Notes under the pieces: model-generated
What the model was told of the DNA's origin: nothing
The model's database searches: none
What the model saw: the letters and a program-made list of their open reading frames with translations, nothing else
Source of the DNA: Ilex aquifolium
Lineage: Eukaryota > Streptophyta > Magnoliopsida > Aquifoliales > Aquifoliaceae
Direction: 5' to 3'
DNA: 64,000 bases
Assembly: GCA_951799425.1 (NCBI GenBank)
Contig: OX637402.1
Span: 12,501 to 76,500, forward strand
Translations under genes and position numbers: made by a program
In this document: positions 53,723 to 64,000 of the stretch, piece by piece
How positions within the stretch are numbered: the stretch's first letter is position 1
Layout of the letters: each line of letters starts with the position of its first letter

Positions 53723-55862
53723 TGATTAGCACATAACAATGACATGTATGGTGTGCTAATGTGCTTTTGTTTCACCTTTTTTGTCAATAAATGGGAGTGT
53801 TTTGGTTTTGTTTGTGGCTTGATGGAATTTTGGGTGAATGCATGTAAAATGATGTAAATGACATGATTTAAACCCCCATGGTGTTATATGAGGCTAATGG
53901 AGTGTATGGGGTAGCTTTAAGGATGGTTTTGAGGGGAAAGAAATCCAATTTTTGCTCACAGTCTGAAAACCTTCCGGAAGGTTTTGCTAAAAACCCTGGA
54001 TGCCTTGTTCACAGCTAATACCTTCCGGAAGGTTTTGTCCACTTGAATGAACCTTCCGGAAGATTTTAGCTACTGGAGTAAAACCTTCCGGAAGGTCTTG
54101 TCTACTGGAATGGACCTTCCGGAAGGTTTTGCCTTGGGTTTCTTTTTGACTGCCAAAATCTTCCGGAAGACTTGTCTACAGGAATGGACATTCCGGAAGG
54201 TTTTGCCTTGGGTTTCTTTTTGACTGCCAAAATCTTCCGGAAGACTTGTCTACTGGAATGGACCTTCCGGAAGGTTTTGCCTTGGGTTTCTTTTTGACTG
54301 CCAAAATCTTCCGGAAGGTTTTGTTTTCTGGAATGAACCTTCCGGAAGGTTTTGGCTACTGGAATGAACCTTCCGGAAGATTTTTGCTACTGATGTCGAC
54401 CTTCCGGAAGTTCTTGCATTTGATTCTTTTCATTTAACTGTTCTTTCAGCGACCTTCCGGTAGGTGTATGTCGACCTTCCGGAAGGTTTTTGCACTTTTC
54501 TCCAGACAGCCTGTAACTCAACTTTGCGGCTTGGAGGGTCCCACATGCACTTCTCCTACATGCTTCCTGACATCCCTTACACATCCTGGAGCCTCCCTCA
54601 CCCCTGCATTGATTTGGATGAGTCTTGATAATTAATGAAGAGAGAGAAGAAGAAGGAAGCTGGGTGGGCAGACAGCTCTGCCTCACCCCCTGTCCAGCCC
54701 ATGTTGCTGCACCCCTAGTGATGGAGATCAACTCTGTAGACCTCCCTCTCTCTCCAGGCACGTTTTGGGGGGAAAACAAGAGTCTCCTTAGGGGGGTATT
54801 AATTCATTATGGAGGGGGTTGGCTACCTAAGCTTAGGAGGAGAGATACAAAGCTCCAAAGAGGAAGATGATGAATAGTATTTTCGTTTTTGCATTTTCTT
54901 CTCCGTTTTTGTTGTAGTAAGCTTTCATACTCTTGTAATTCTTAATCCTTGCACTTTAATCTCATCTATTTCATGTTCATTTCAAGTTTAATCCTTTGTT
55001 CTAGCTTTCACCATTTATGTTTTCAAGTTCTTTAATTTTCAAGTTTTACATTTGGGTATTTGCTTCAATATGTGTATTATGTTCATGAATGTCATTTCTC
55101 TTTCACCTTAGCTCTTTTCTTGCAATTTCTACAAGTTCAAATCTCCATTTCTCTTCCATGTCCATTTCCTTTATGCTTGTCTTGCATTTTTAATATGAGT
55201 AGCTAGGATTTAAGTTGGTTAATCCAAGGGAAAATTCCTCTTGGGAATACCATTTTCAACTCTTCTTCATTCCTCCCTTTAGAGTCAAATGGTTCGGTTT
55301 GACGGGGTTGAGAGTGGATGAGTTGGTGAGCCTTTGATATTCCGTAGGCCTAGTCACGGTTTATGCTTAGATACTCACCAATCTCGTCCCTAGCTTCCCC
55401 CGAATCAATCGTTCATTCATGCTCAATCGGAGGAAGGCTTTGAGTTGATTTGGTATTCCCATTGGAATGAACCCTTTGGATTAGCCAACACTTGCTTTCT
55501 TGTATTTTCATTTTGAACAAAACTCACCAAAACACAAATACAAGATTTTACACTTTTGCAAAATCACTTTCACAAAACTCCCTTTCCTTCCCTAAGGAGA
55601 CGACCTTGGAATACTCTTCCAAGTAAAACACCGACAACGAAAGACTCCTTGCGATTGGGGAGCGCTTTTGTTCACACACACATTCTCCATTTCACATATA
55701 TTTTGTTCATCCATTTCCCACCATTTGTTCGTTGTTGCCTAATCTTTTGCATTACCCCGAGGGAGAGTGACACTCCCCCATCCATATAAGCCATATACAA
55801 TACACACATTGAGGGTGAGGGTGATGTTACGAGGTTAGGAACGACGTGTTTTTAATCAATCA
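53723..55862 (+). repeat. Array LTR 6 (2140 bp)
   Basis: LTR 3 type: two 74 bp modules, no 22 bp spacer. Palindrome block at 53970-54486. One palindrome near 54188 is changed to CATTCCGGAAGG, a change shared with LTR 7. Confidence 0.95.
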
Positions 55863-56004
55863 TTTTGGCGCCATTGCCGGGGAAGGTAAAGCGTTGAGTT
55901 CAAAGGGTGATTTTGGGCGGCATGGTAAGTCTCGTGATTTTCATCACGGGTCAAGGTATGTCGTTTCTTTTGTAAATATTTTATTTTAGTTTGTGTTTTG
56001 TATT
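55863..56004 (+). other. Unit 6 leader with a mutated primer site
   Basis: Primer site at 55866-55883 reads TGGCGCCATTGCCGGGGA, one mismatch to tRNA-Asp. It carries the GGGTCAAGG variant shared with unit 5. Confidence 0.75.
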
Positions 56005-56964
56005 ATGTCTTATAATTTTTATGATAAGGTATCAAATGCCCAAAATTTTCAAAATATGTGTAAGATTTGTGATGAGTATGGGCATATTTCTAGTGAGTGC
56101 CCAAGAATGGCCTCTTATTTTGAAAACGTATGCAAGATTTGTGGTGAGTATGGACACATCACTAGTGAGTGCCCAATAAATGCCCCTTATTTTGAATATG
56201 TTTGCGAGATTTGTGGTGAGAATGGACACCTCAGTAGTGAATGCCCAATAAATTATCCGGTTCAAGACTTTGCATGCGAAAACTTTTACCCCAACCATTA
56301 TGCTACACCGAGTTACTCGAGTTATGGTTGGGAGAATGAACCTCATGATTTTTCATCCAATTTCACACCACCTAATGATTTTTGCCACTATCCAACATAT
56401 AGGGACTCAACCGAACAAGAATTGGAAAATACGTTGTACGAGTTTATTCAATCCCAAATGGAATGCAATGCCCAAATGACCCAACAACTTTCTGTAATTA
56501 GTGATCAACTTAATACATTGACTAATGCTATAATTGCTATGGATGAAGAATTACACCTTGAGCATAGTCAATGTATTGAGGATGATCACCCCATTGAAAT
56601 ACATATTGAGGTTGAATCTCCCACCACTCTTGATTGTGAAAAGTTTGATGAAGTGATTATCTCACATGAGGCTAATGAGCCCAAGGTCTTTTCTCCATCT
56701 AAGAGTGGTGTTGAGATTCACATTTCTCAACTTGGGGAGGGCATTGCAATGGAGTTAAGTGAAGAAACTTTGAAAGAGAAATTGCATATTCCATTTGTTG
56801 CATTGCATAAACTCGCATACATCTTGGTTCGGTTGAGATTTTTGAATTATTATCCCTTGTATGGTTGGATAGATTGGATAGAAAGGGCATTTATACAACA
56901 CAAAAATTTTAAAATCAAAAAAATTCATGGGCGCAAGGTCATATCCGAATTGAAGCCGGATTGA
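56005..56964 (+). CDS. Array unit 6 zinc-knuckle ORF, 319 aa
   Basis: Protein identical to that of unit 1 despite the primer-site mismatch upstream. Confidence 0.82.
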   Translation: MSYNFYDKVSNAQNFQNMCKICDEYGHISSECPRMASYFENVCKICGEYGHITSECPINAPYFEYVCEICGENGHLSSECPINYPVQDFACENFYPNHYATPSYSSYGWENEPHDFSSNFTPPNDFCHYPTYRDSTEQELENTLYEFIQSQMECNAQMTQQLSVISDQLNTLTNAIIAMDEELHLEHSQCIEDDHPIEIHIEVESPTTLDCEKFDEVIISHEANEPKVFSPSKSGVEIHISQLGEGIAMELSEETLKEKLHIPFVALHKLAYILVRLRFLNYYPLYGWIDWIERAFIQHKNFKIKKIHGRKVISELKPD

Positions 56965-58999
56965 TATGAGCCCTTTTTGCTTTGTTTCGATGTATATAGT
57001 AGTTAGATTTCTTTTAACTGTTATATTTTTCTTTTCTTGATGTTGTAGTGTAGAAGTTGTTTACCTCTCCCTAATTTGGACTCATTTCATTTTGAGCATC
57101 ATCATAGACAAACTCATTCAATATCATGTTTTAGTCTAAGTTGGGGGGTGTAAACAAGCTTTTTGTGTTTTATTAATGTACATAGAAAAAAAAAAGGGGG
57201 TATCTCATTTCCCAATTTACTTTCATTTTTCTCATTTGCATGACTCCTTGTGCATTGAGGACAATGCATAGTTTAAGTTGGGGGGTGAGGTGCACCATTC
57301 ACATGTTTCACCACTTTGTGTATAGAATAAGTTGGAAATGTGAAAATTTTGAAAAATTTTGGACAATTTTTGTGAAAAATAGTCAATATTGAACTATATT
57401 CCTCTATCCTAATTGTTATGGGATTTGTGAATTGCTTGATCTTCATTTTGAACTTTGAATACATGAGCACATTATAGAAGTTTATCCTATGCTTGAGTAT
57501 CACATATGTGTTTTCTTTCAAACTCAACCATTGTGCACCTTGAATGTGTAATTTGGGTAATTTACGGATTGAGTTCACATTTTAGTGTTTGACATGAATA
57601 GTGGAGATGAGTAAGAACCCATGTGAGCTTTAGTGCCAATTCTTGTTGGAGGGAACTTACATGTACTCAAGGAACAATTTTTCAAATTTCACATTTGTTC
57701 AATAATCTCATTATGCTTGTTTTGGTTAGGTGCATTTGTGTAGTTGATTGTTTGTCTTGAAATGCAATGTGCTCTCCCATACCTATCTAGAAATGATCTT
57801 AGGCCATTTTGGAATGCTTTGAGCCTAAGCCTTTTTCTTGTGAAATTTATCCCTAGTGCCATGATTGAGCCTTAATTGAATTCATTTCTATGCCACACAT
57901 TGAACCAAGACAAAGAAAATAAGAAATACCTACCTTACCTTGGTTGTTCCTAAAACAAAAATGAGTGATTGCAAAAGAAGGAAGTATGGTGTGGAAACTC
58001 AAGCAAAAAAGGGTGAATGATGTTAGAACGCATAGAGTTCAATTAAAAAAAAAAAATTGATAATCCAAGAAAAGGAAGAAAAGGGGTGAGAAGAAGAAAA
58101 GAAAGAGATTAAGAAAAGGAAAAAATGTAAAGGAAAAGAAAGAAAAGAAACAAAGGATGTGGTGATGGTGTGAAAATCAAAATCCCATGAAAGGGAAGTG
58201 TTTTTCTAAGATTAATGTCTCTCACTCGGAACAACCCTCTTTGTTATCCTATATCCTTCGTTTCCCTTACCACAACATCACCCCAAGGCCCCATTATAAC
58301 CCATGAAAGTCCTAAAAGATCTAGAGAAGCATGGGGGATGCATACTTTTAAAGAAAAAGAGAAGTTAATTTTACTATCTAATGCCCTAGCATTCCTTTCA
58401 TGAGATTATGCCAAGGTTGTTTCATTTGTATACATGTGCTTCATTTTTGGATTATATGTGAGCATTTTGGTTTGTGAATAAGATTCTATCTCACATATAC
58501 ACATGGAGTGCATGCTAGGATAATCATTGAGTTATTCATTATTGAGAGAAACCCTTGGTGAGTTTTTGCATCAAAGCTTAATTTGGATAGCCATGTGAAT
58601 GTGAATTACGTTGAGTAAATGCTTAAATTACATGTTCATTCCACACACACACGAGTTTTGAAAGGAAATGTATAGGTGAATACTCTAGAATAGCATTTAA
58701 AGCTATAATGTGTTGCATGTGTTTTTAGTTAGGATGTTTTGAACATAGCTTTTTATTGAAATCTCATTGCTAGTTAAGATAGGGGAATATACTTTAAATA
58801 TTGGATATTAGCAAGAAGTTTGTAGGTACCTTAACTGGAAACCTTCACGAGACAAAACTCGTCCACTAGGGATCACCTAGGGGTTTAAAGGCTTGTTGCA
58901 TGTGCTAAATGCAATTGCGGAATTAGTATAGGTTTATCTTTGTTTGCTTGCTTTTACATTTTGTTTGCTAGGGACTAGCAAATCGCAAGTTGGGGGGTG
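56965..58999 (+). other. Unit 6 3' non-coding region (Y type) with PPT
   Basis: Y-type markers. Polypurine tract at 58987-58999. Confidence 0.7.
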
Positions 59000-61139
59000 T
59001 GATTAGCACATAACAATGACATGTATGGTGTGCTAATGTGCTTTTGTTTCACCTTTTTTGTCAATAAATGGGAGTGTTTTGGTTTTGTTTGTGGCTTGAT
59101 GGAATTTTGGGTGAATGCATGTAAAATGATGTAAATGACATGATTTAAACCCCCATGGTGTTATATGAGGCTAATGGAGTGTATGGGGTAGCTTTAAGGA
59201 TGGTTTTGAGGGGAAAGAAATCCAATTTTTGCTCACAGTCTGAAAACCTTCCGGAAGGTTTTGCTAGAAACCCTGGATGCCTTGTTCACAGCTAATACCT
59301 TCCGGAAGGTTTTGTCCACTTGAATGAACCTTCCGGAAGATTTTAGCTACTGGAGTAAAACCTTCCGGAAGGTCTTGTCTACTGGAATGGACCTTCCGGA
59401 AGGTTTTGCCTTGGGTTTCTTTTTGACTGCCAAAATCTTCCGGAAGACTTGTCTACAGGAATGGACATTCCGGAAGGTTTTGCCTTGGGTTTCTTTTTGA
59501 CTGCCAAAATCTTCCGGAAGACTTGTCTACTGGAATGGACCTTCCGGAAGGTTTTGCCTTGGGTTTCTTTTTGACTGCCAAAATCTTCCGGAAGGTTTTG
59601 TTTTCTGGAATGAACCTTCCGGAAGGTTTTGGCTACTGGAATGAACCTTCCGGAAGATTTTTGCTACTGATGTCGACCTTCCGGAAGTTCTTGCATTTGA
59701 TTCTTTTCATTTAACTGTTCTTTCAGCGACCTTCCGGTAGGTGTATGTCGACCTTCCGGAAGGTTTTTGCACTTTTCTCCAGACAGCCTGTAACTCAACT
59801 TTGCGGCTTGGAGGGTCCCACATGCACTTCTCCTACATGCTTCCTGACATCCCTTACACATCCTGGAGCCTCCCTCACCCCTGCATTGATTTGGATGAGT
59901 CTTGATAATTAATGAAGAGAGAGAAGAAGAAGGAAGCTGGGTGGGCAGACAGCTCTGCCTCACCCCCTGTCCAGCCCATGTTGCTGCACCCCTAGTGATG
60001 GAGATCAACTCTGTAGACCTCCCTCTCTCTCCAGGCACGTTTTGGGGGGAAAACAAGAGTCTCCTTAGGGGGGTATTAATTCATTATGGAGGGGGTTGGC
60101 TACCTAAGCTTAGGAGGAGAGATACAAAGCTCCAAGGAGGAAGATGATGAATAGTATTTTCGTTTTTGCATTTTCTTCTCCGTTTTTGTTGTAGTAAGCT
60201 TTCATACTCTTGTAATTCTTAATCCTTGCACTTTAATCTCATCTATTTCATGTTCATTTCAAGTTTAATCCTTTGTTCTAGCTTTCACCATTTATGTTTT
60301 CAAGTTCTTTAATTTTCAAGTTTTACATTTGGGTATTTGCTTCAATATGTGTATTATGTTCATGAATGTCATTTCTCTTTCACCTTAGCTCTTTTCTTGC
60401 AATTTCTACAAGTTCAAATCTCCATTTCTCTTCCATGTCCATTTCCTTTATGCTTGTCTTGCATTTTTAATATGAGTAGCTAGGATTTAAGTTGGTTAAT
60501 CCAAGGGAAAATTCCTCTTGGGAATACCATTTTCAACTCTTCTTCATTCCTCCCTTTAGAGTCAAATGGTTCGGTTTGACGGGGTTGAGAGTGGATGAGT
60601 TGGTGAGCCTTTGATATTCCGTAGGCCTAGTCACGGTTTATGCTTAGATACTCACCAATCTCGTCCCTAGCTTCCCCCGAATCAATCGTTCATTCATGCT
60701 CAATCGGAGGAAGGCTTTGAGTTGATTTGGTATTCCCATTGGAATGAACCCTTTGGATTAGCCAACACTTGCTTTCTTGTATTTTCATTTTGAACAAAAC
60801 TCACCAAAACACAAATACAAGATTTTACACTTTTGCAAAATCACTTTCACAAAACTCCCTTTCCTTCCCTAAGGAGACGACCTTGGAATACTCTTCCAAG
60901 TAAAACACCGACAACGAAAGACTCCTTGCGATTGGGGAGCGCTTTTGTTCACACACACATTCTCCATTTCACATATATTTTGTTCATCCATTTCCCACCA
61001 TTTGTTCGTTGTTGCCTAATCTTTTGCATTACCCCGAGGGAGAGTGACACTCCCCCATCCATATAAGCCATATACAATACACACATTGAGGGTGAGGGTG
61101 ATGTTACGAGGTTAGGAACGACGTGTTTTTAATCAATCA
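59000..61139 (+). repeat. Array LTR 7 (2140 bp)
   Basis: LTR 3 type with two 74 bp modules. Palindrome block at 59247-59763. It shares the CATTCCGGAAGG variant with LTR 6. Confidence 0.95.
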
Positions 61140-61281
61140 TTTTGGCGCCGTTGCCGGGGAAGGTAAAGCGTTGAGTTCAAAGGGTGATTTTGGGCGGCAT
61201 GGTAAGTCTCGTGATTTTCATCACGGGCCAAGGTATGTCGTTTCTTTTGTAAATATTTTATTTTAGTTTGTGTTTTGTATT
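61140..61281 (+). other. Unit 7 leader with primer site
   Basis: Primer site at 61143-61160, restored to the consensus, with GGGCCAAGG after the hairpin. Confidence 0.75.
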
Positions 61282-62241
61282 ATGTCTTATAATTTTTATG
61301 ATAAGGTATCAAATGCCCAAAATTTTCAAAATATGTGTAAGATTTGTGATGAGTATGGGCATATTTCTAGTGAGTGCCCAAGAATGGCCTCTTATTTTGA
61401 AAACGTATGCAAGATTTGTGGTGAGTATGGACACATCACTAGTGAGTGCCCAATAAATGCCCCTTATTTTGAATATGTTTGCGAGATTTGTGGTGAGAAT
61501 GGACACCTCAGTAGTGAATGCCCAATAAATTATCCGGTTCAAGACTTTGCATGCGAAAACTTTTACCCCAACCATTATGCTACACCGAGTTACTCGAGTT
61601 ATGGTTGGGAGAATGAACCTCATGATTTTTCATCCAATTTCACACCACCTAATGATTTTTGCCACTATCCAACATATAGGGACTCAACCGAACAAGAATT
61701 GGAAAATACGTTGTACGAGTTTATTCAATCCCAAATGGAATGCAATGCCCAAATGACCCAACAACTTTCTGTAATTAGTGATCAACTTAATACATTGACT
61801 AATGCTATAATTGCTATGGATGAAGAATTACACCTTGAGCATAGTCAATGTATTGAGGATGATCACCCCATTGAAATACATATTGAGGTTGAATCTCCCA
61901 CCACTCTTGATTGTGAAAAGTTTGATGAAGTGATTATCTTACATGAGGCTAATGAGCCCAAGGTCTTTTCTCCATCTAAGAGTGGTGTTGAGATTCACAT
62001 TTCTCAACTTGGGGAGGGCATTGCAATGGAGTTAAGTGAAGAAACTTTGAAAGAGAAATTGCATATTCCATTTGTTGCATTGCATAAACTCGCATACATC
62101 TTGGTTCGGTTGAGATTTTTGAATTATTATCCCTTGTATGGTTGGATAGATTGGATAGAAAGGGCATTTATACAACACAAAAATTTTAAAATCAAAAAAA
62201 TTCATGGGCGCAAGGTCATATCCGAATTGAAGCCGGATTGA
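61282..62241 (+). CDS. Array unit 7 zinc-knuckle ORF, 319 aa
   Basis: Intact. One change from unit 1, Ser to Leu at residue 220 (VIILHEAN). Confidence 0.82.
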   Translation: MSYNFYDKVSNAQNFQNMCKICDEYGHISSECPRMASYFENVCKICGEYGHITSECPINAPYFEYVCEICGENGHLSSECPINYPVQDFACENFYPNHYATPSYSSYGWENEPHDFSSNFTPPNDFCHYPTYRDSTEQELENTLYEFIQSQMECNAQMTQQLSVISDQLNTLTNAIIAMDEELHLEHSQCIEDDHPIEIHIEVESPTTLDCEKFDEVIILHEANEPKVFSPSKSGVEIHISQLGEGIAMELSEETLKEKLHIPFVALHKLAYILVRLRFLNYYPLYGWIDWIERAFIQHKNFKIKKIHGRKVISELKPD

Positions 62242-64000
62242 TATGAGCCCTTTTTGCTTTGTTTCGATGTATATAGTAGTTAGATTTCTTTTAACTGTTA
62301 TATTTTTCTTTTCTTGATGTTGTAGTGTAGAAGTTGTTTACCTCTCCCTAATTTGGACTCATTTCATTTTGAGCATCATCATAGACAAACTCATTCAATA
62401 TCATGTTTTAGTCTAAGTTGGGGGGTGTAAACAAGCTTTTTGTGTTTTATTAATGTACATAGAAAAAAAAAAGGGGGTATCTCATTTCCCAATTTACTTT
62501 CATTTTTCTCATTTGCATGACTCCTTGTGCATTGAGGACAATGCATAGTTTAAGTTGGGGGGTGAGGTGCACCATTCACATGTTTCACCACTTTGTGTAT
62601 AGAATAAGTTGGAAATGTGAAAATTTTGAAAAATTTTGGACAATTTTTGTGAAAAATAGTCAATATTGAACTATATTCCTCTATCCTAATTGTTATGGGA
62701 TTTGTGAATTGCTTGATCTTCATTTTGAACTTTGAATACATGAGCACATTATAGAAGTTTATCCTATGCTTGAGTATCACATATGTGTTTTCTTTCAAAC
62801 TCAACCATTGTGCACCTTGAATGTGTAATTTGGGTAATTTACGGATTGAGTTCACATTTTAGTGTTTGACATGAATAGTGGAGATGAGTAAGAACCCATG
62901 TGAGCTTTAGTGCCAATTCTTGTTGGAGGGAACTTACATGTACTCAAGGAACAATTTTTCAAATTTCACATTTGTTCAATAATCTCATTATGCTTGTTTT
63001 GGTTAGGTGCATTTGTGTAGTTGATTGTTTGTCTTGAAATGCAATGTGCTCTCCCATACCTATCTAGAAATGATCTTAGGCCATTTTGGAATGCTTTGAG
63101 CCTAAGCCTTTTTCTTGTGAAATTTATCCCTAGTGCCATGATTGAGCCTTAATTGAATTCATTTCTATGCCACACATTGAACCAAGACAAAGAAAATAAG
63201 AAATACCTACCTTACCTTGGTTGTTCCTAAAACAAAAATGAGTGATTGCAAAAGAAGGAAGTATGGTGTGGAAACTCAAGCAAAAAAGGGTGAATGATGT
63301 TAGAACGCATAGAGTTCAATTAAAAAAAAAAAATTGATAATCCAAGAAAAGGAAGAAAAGGGGTGAGAAGAAGAAAAGAAAGAGATTAAGAAAAGGAAAA
63401 AATGTAAAGGAAAAGAAAGAAAAGAAACAAAGGATGTGGTGATGGTGTGAAAATCAAAATCCCATGAAAGGGAAGTGTTTTTCTAAGATTAATGTCTCTC
63501 ACTCGGAACAACCCTCTTTGTTATCCTATATCCTTCGTTTCCCTTACCACAACATCACCCCAAGGCCCCATTATAACCCATGAAAGTCCTAAAAGATCTA
63601 GAGAAGCATGGGGGATGCATACTTTTAAAGAAAAAGAGAAGTTAATTTTACTATCTAATGCCCTAGCATTCCTTTCATGAGATTATGCCAAGGTTGTTTC
63701 ATTTGTATACATGTGCTTCATTTTTGGATTATATGTGAGCATTTTGGTTTGTGAATAAGATTCTATCTCACATATACACATGGAGTGCATGCTAGGATAA
63801 TCATTGAGTTATTCATTATTGAGAGAAACCCTTGGTGAGTTTTTGCATCAAAGCTTAATTTGGATAGCCATGTGAATGTGAATTACGTTGAGTAAATGCT
63901 TAAATTACATGTTCATTCCACACACACACGAGTTTTGAAAGGAAATGTATAGGTGAATACTCTAGAATAGCATTTAAAGCTATAATGTGTTGCATGTGTT
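62242..64000 (+). other. Unit 7 3' non-coding region (Y type), cut by the window edge
   Basis: Y-type markers as in units 2, 5 and 6. The window ends before the hairpins and polypurine tract, so the array continues beyond 64000. Confidence 0.7.

Larger units (their letters stand above)
25083..64000 (+). mobile_element. Tandem array of a non-autonomous LTR retrotransposon (7 LTRs, 7 internal regions)
   Basis: LTRs start at 25083, 32769, 37994, 43272, 48498, 53723 and 59000, all TGATTAGCAC, and end at ..AATCAATCA. Internal regions of 3137-3138 bp lie between them, each with primer site, zinc-knuckle ORF and polypurine tract. Adjacent units share one LTR, as expected from unequal exchange between LTRs or insertion of a concatemer of one-LTR circles. 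Copies differ by only a few bases per kb. The left edge falls inside the integrase frame of A' with flank GCAGG (25078-25082). The right edge is outside the window. No pol domain is present. Confidence 0.93.

Noticed and set aside
25083..64000. Plain satellite DNA or rDNA-like repeat
   Set aside because: Each period has LTR ends, a tRNA-Asp primer site, a polypurine tract and a zinc-knuckle ORF, and no rRNA sequence was recognised.

Overview
The window looks like nuclear DNA of a flowering plant, probably a eudicot with a repeat-rich genome. It is AT-rich and consists almost entirely of nested LTR retrotransposons. I found no host gene, no tRNA or rRNA gene and no prokaryotic feature. The species cannot be named from the sequence. 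The elements belong to or parasitise the Ty3/gypsy Tat/Athila group. The clues are a primer-binding site complementary to the 3' end of tRNA-Asp, a degenerate integrase of that type, G-rich polypurine tracts, and 3' ORFs resembling the plant Transposase_32 (PF20167) domain.

Layout. Element A occupies 1-3889 (+) and shows only its 3' end and 3' LTR. It abuts a minus-strand element CD (3890 to about 8990), which has a truncated LTR and a PF20167-like pseudogene split by a solo LTR (5574-7454, target duplication GTGAC). A minus-strand remnant E (about 8991-9887 and 16938-17231) was split by a complete 7.05 kb non-autonomous element B (9888-16937, minus, target duplication CTTGG). Element A' (17232-25082, minus) is an inverted relative of A. 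It carries, in transcription order, an integrase pseudogene, a small cysteine-rich basic ORF, an intact PF20167-like ORF and a 3' LTR.

From 25083 to the end of the window lies a tandem array inserted in the integrase gene of A'. LTR and internal sequence alternate with single shared LTRs: seven complete LTRs and seven internal regions, the last cut by the window edge. The repeat period is 5225-5278 bp. Every internal region has a tRNA-Asp primer site and an intact 319-codon ORF with three CCHC zinc knuckles; only three amino-acid changes occur among the seven copies. The first LTR holds a later 2529 bp solo LTR (target duplication CTCAC).

The most interesting pattern is that each element carries clusters of its own short palindrome in two places, the LTR and an internal non-coding block. 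The palindrome is CGTTCGAACG in A/A', CCTTCCGGAAGG in CD and GTACCGGTAC in B. Related LTRs have different palindromes at the same place. In the array LTRs the palindromes recur mostly every 31 bp, about three helical turns. This resembles a self-recognition code and could be read by an element-encoded protein, as VANC proteins read short motifs in VANDAL transposons; that function is inference. Conserved RNA hairpins near the primer site and before the polypurine tract, and a long-range stem in the LTR, add further structure not explained by coding.
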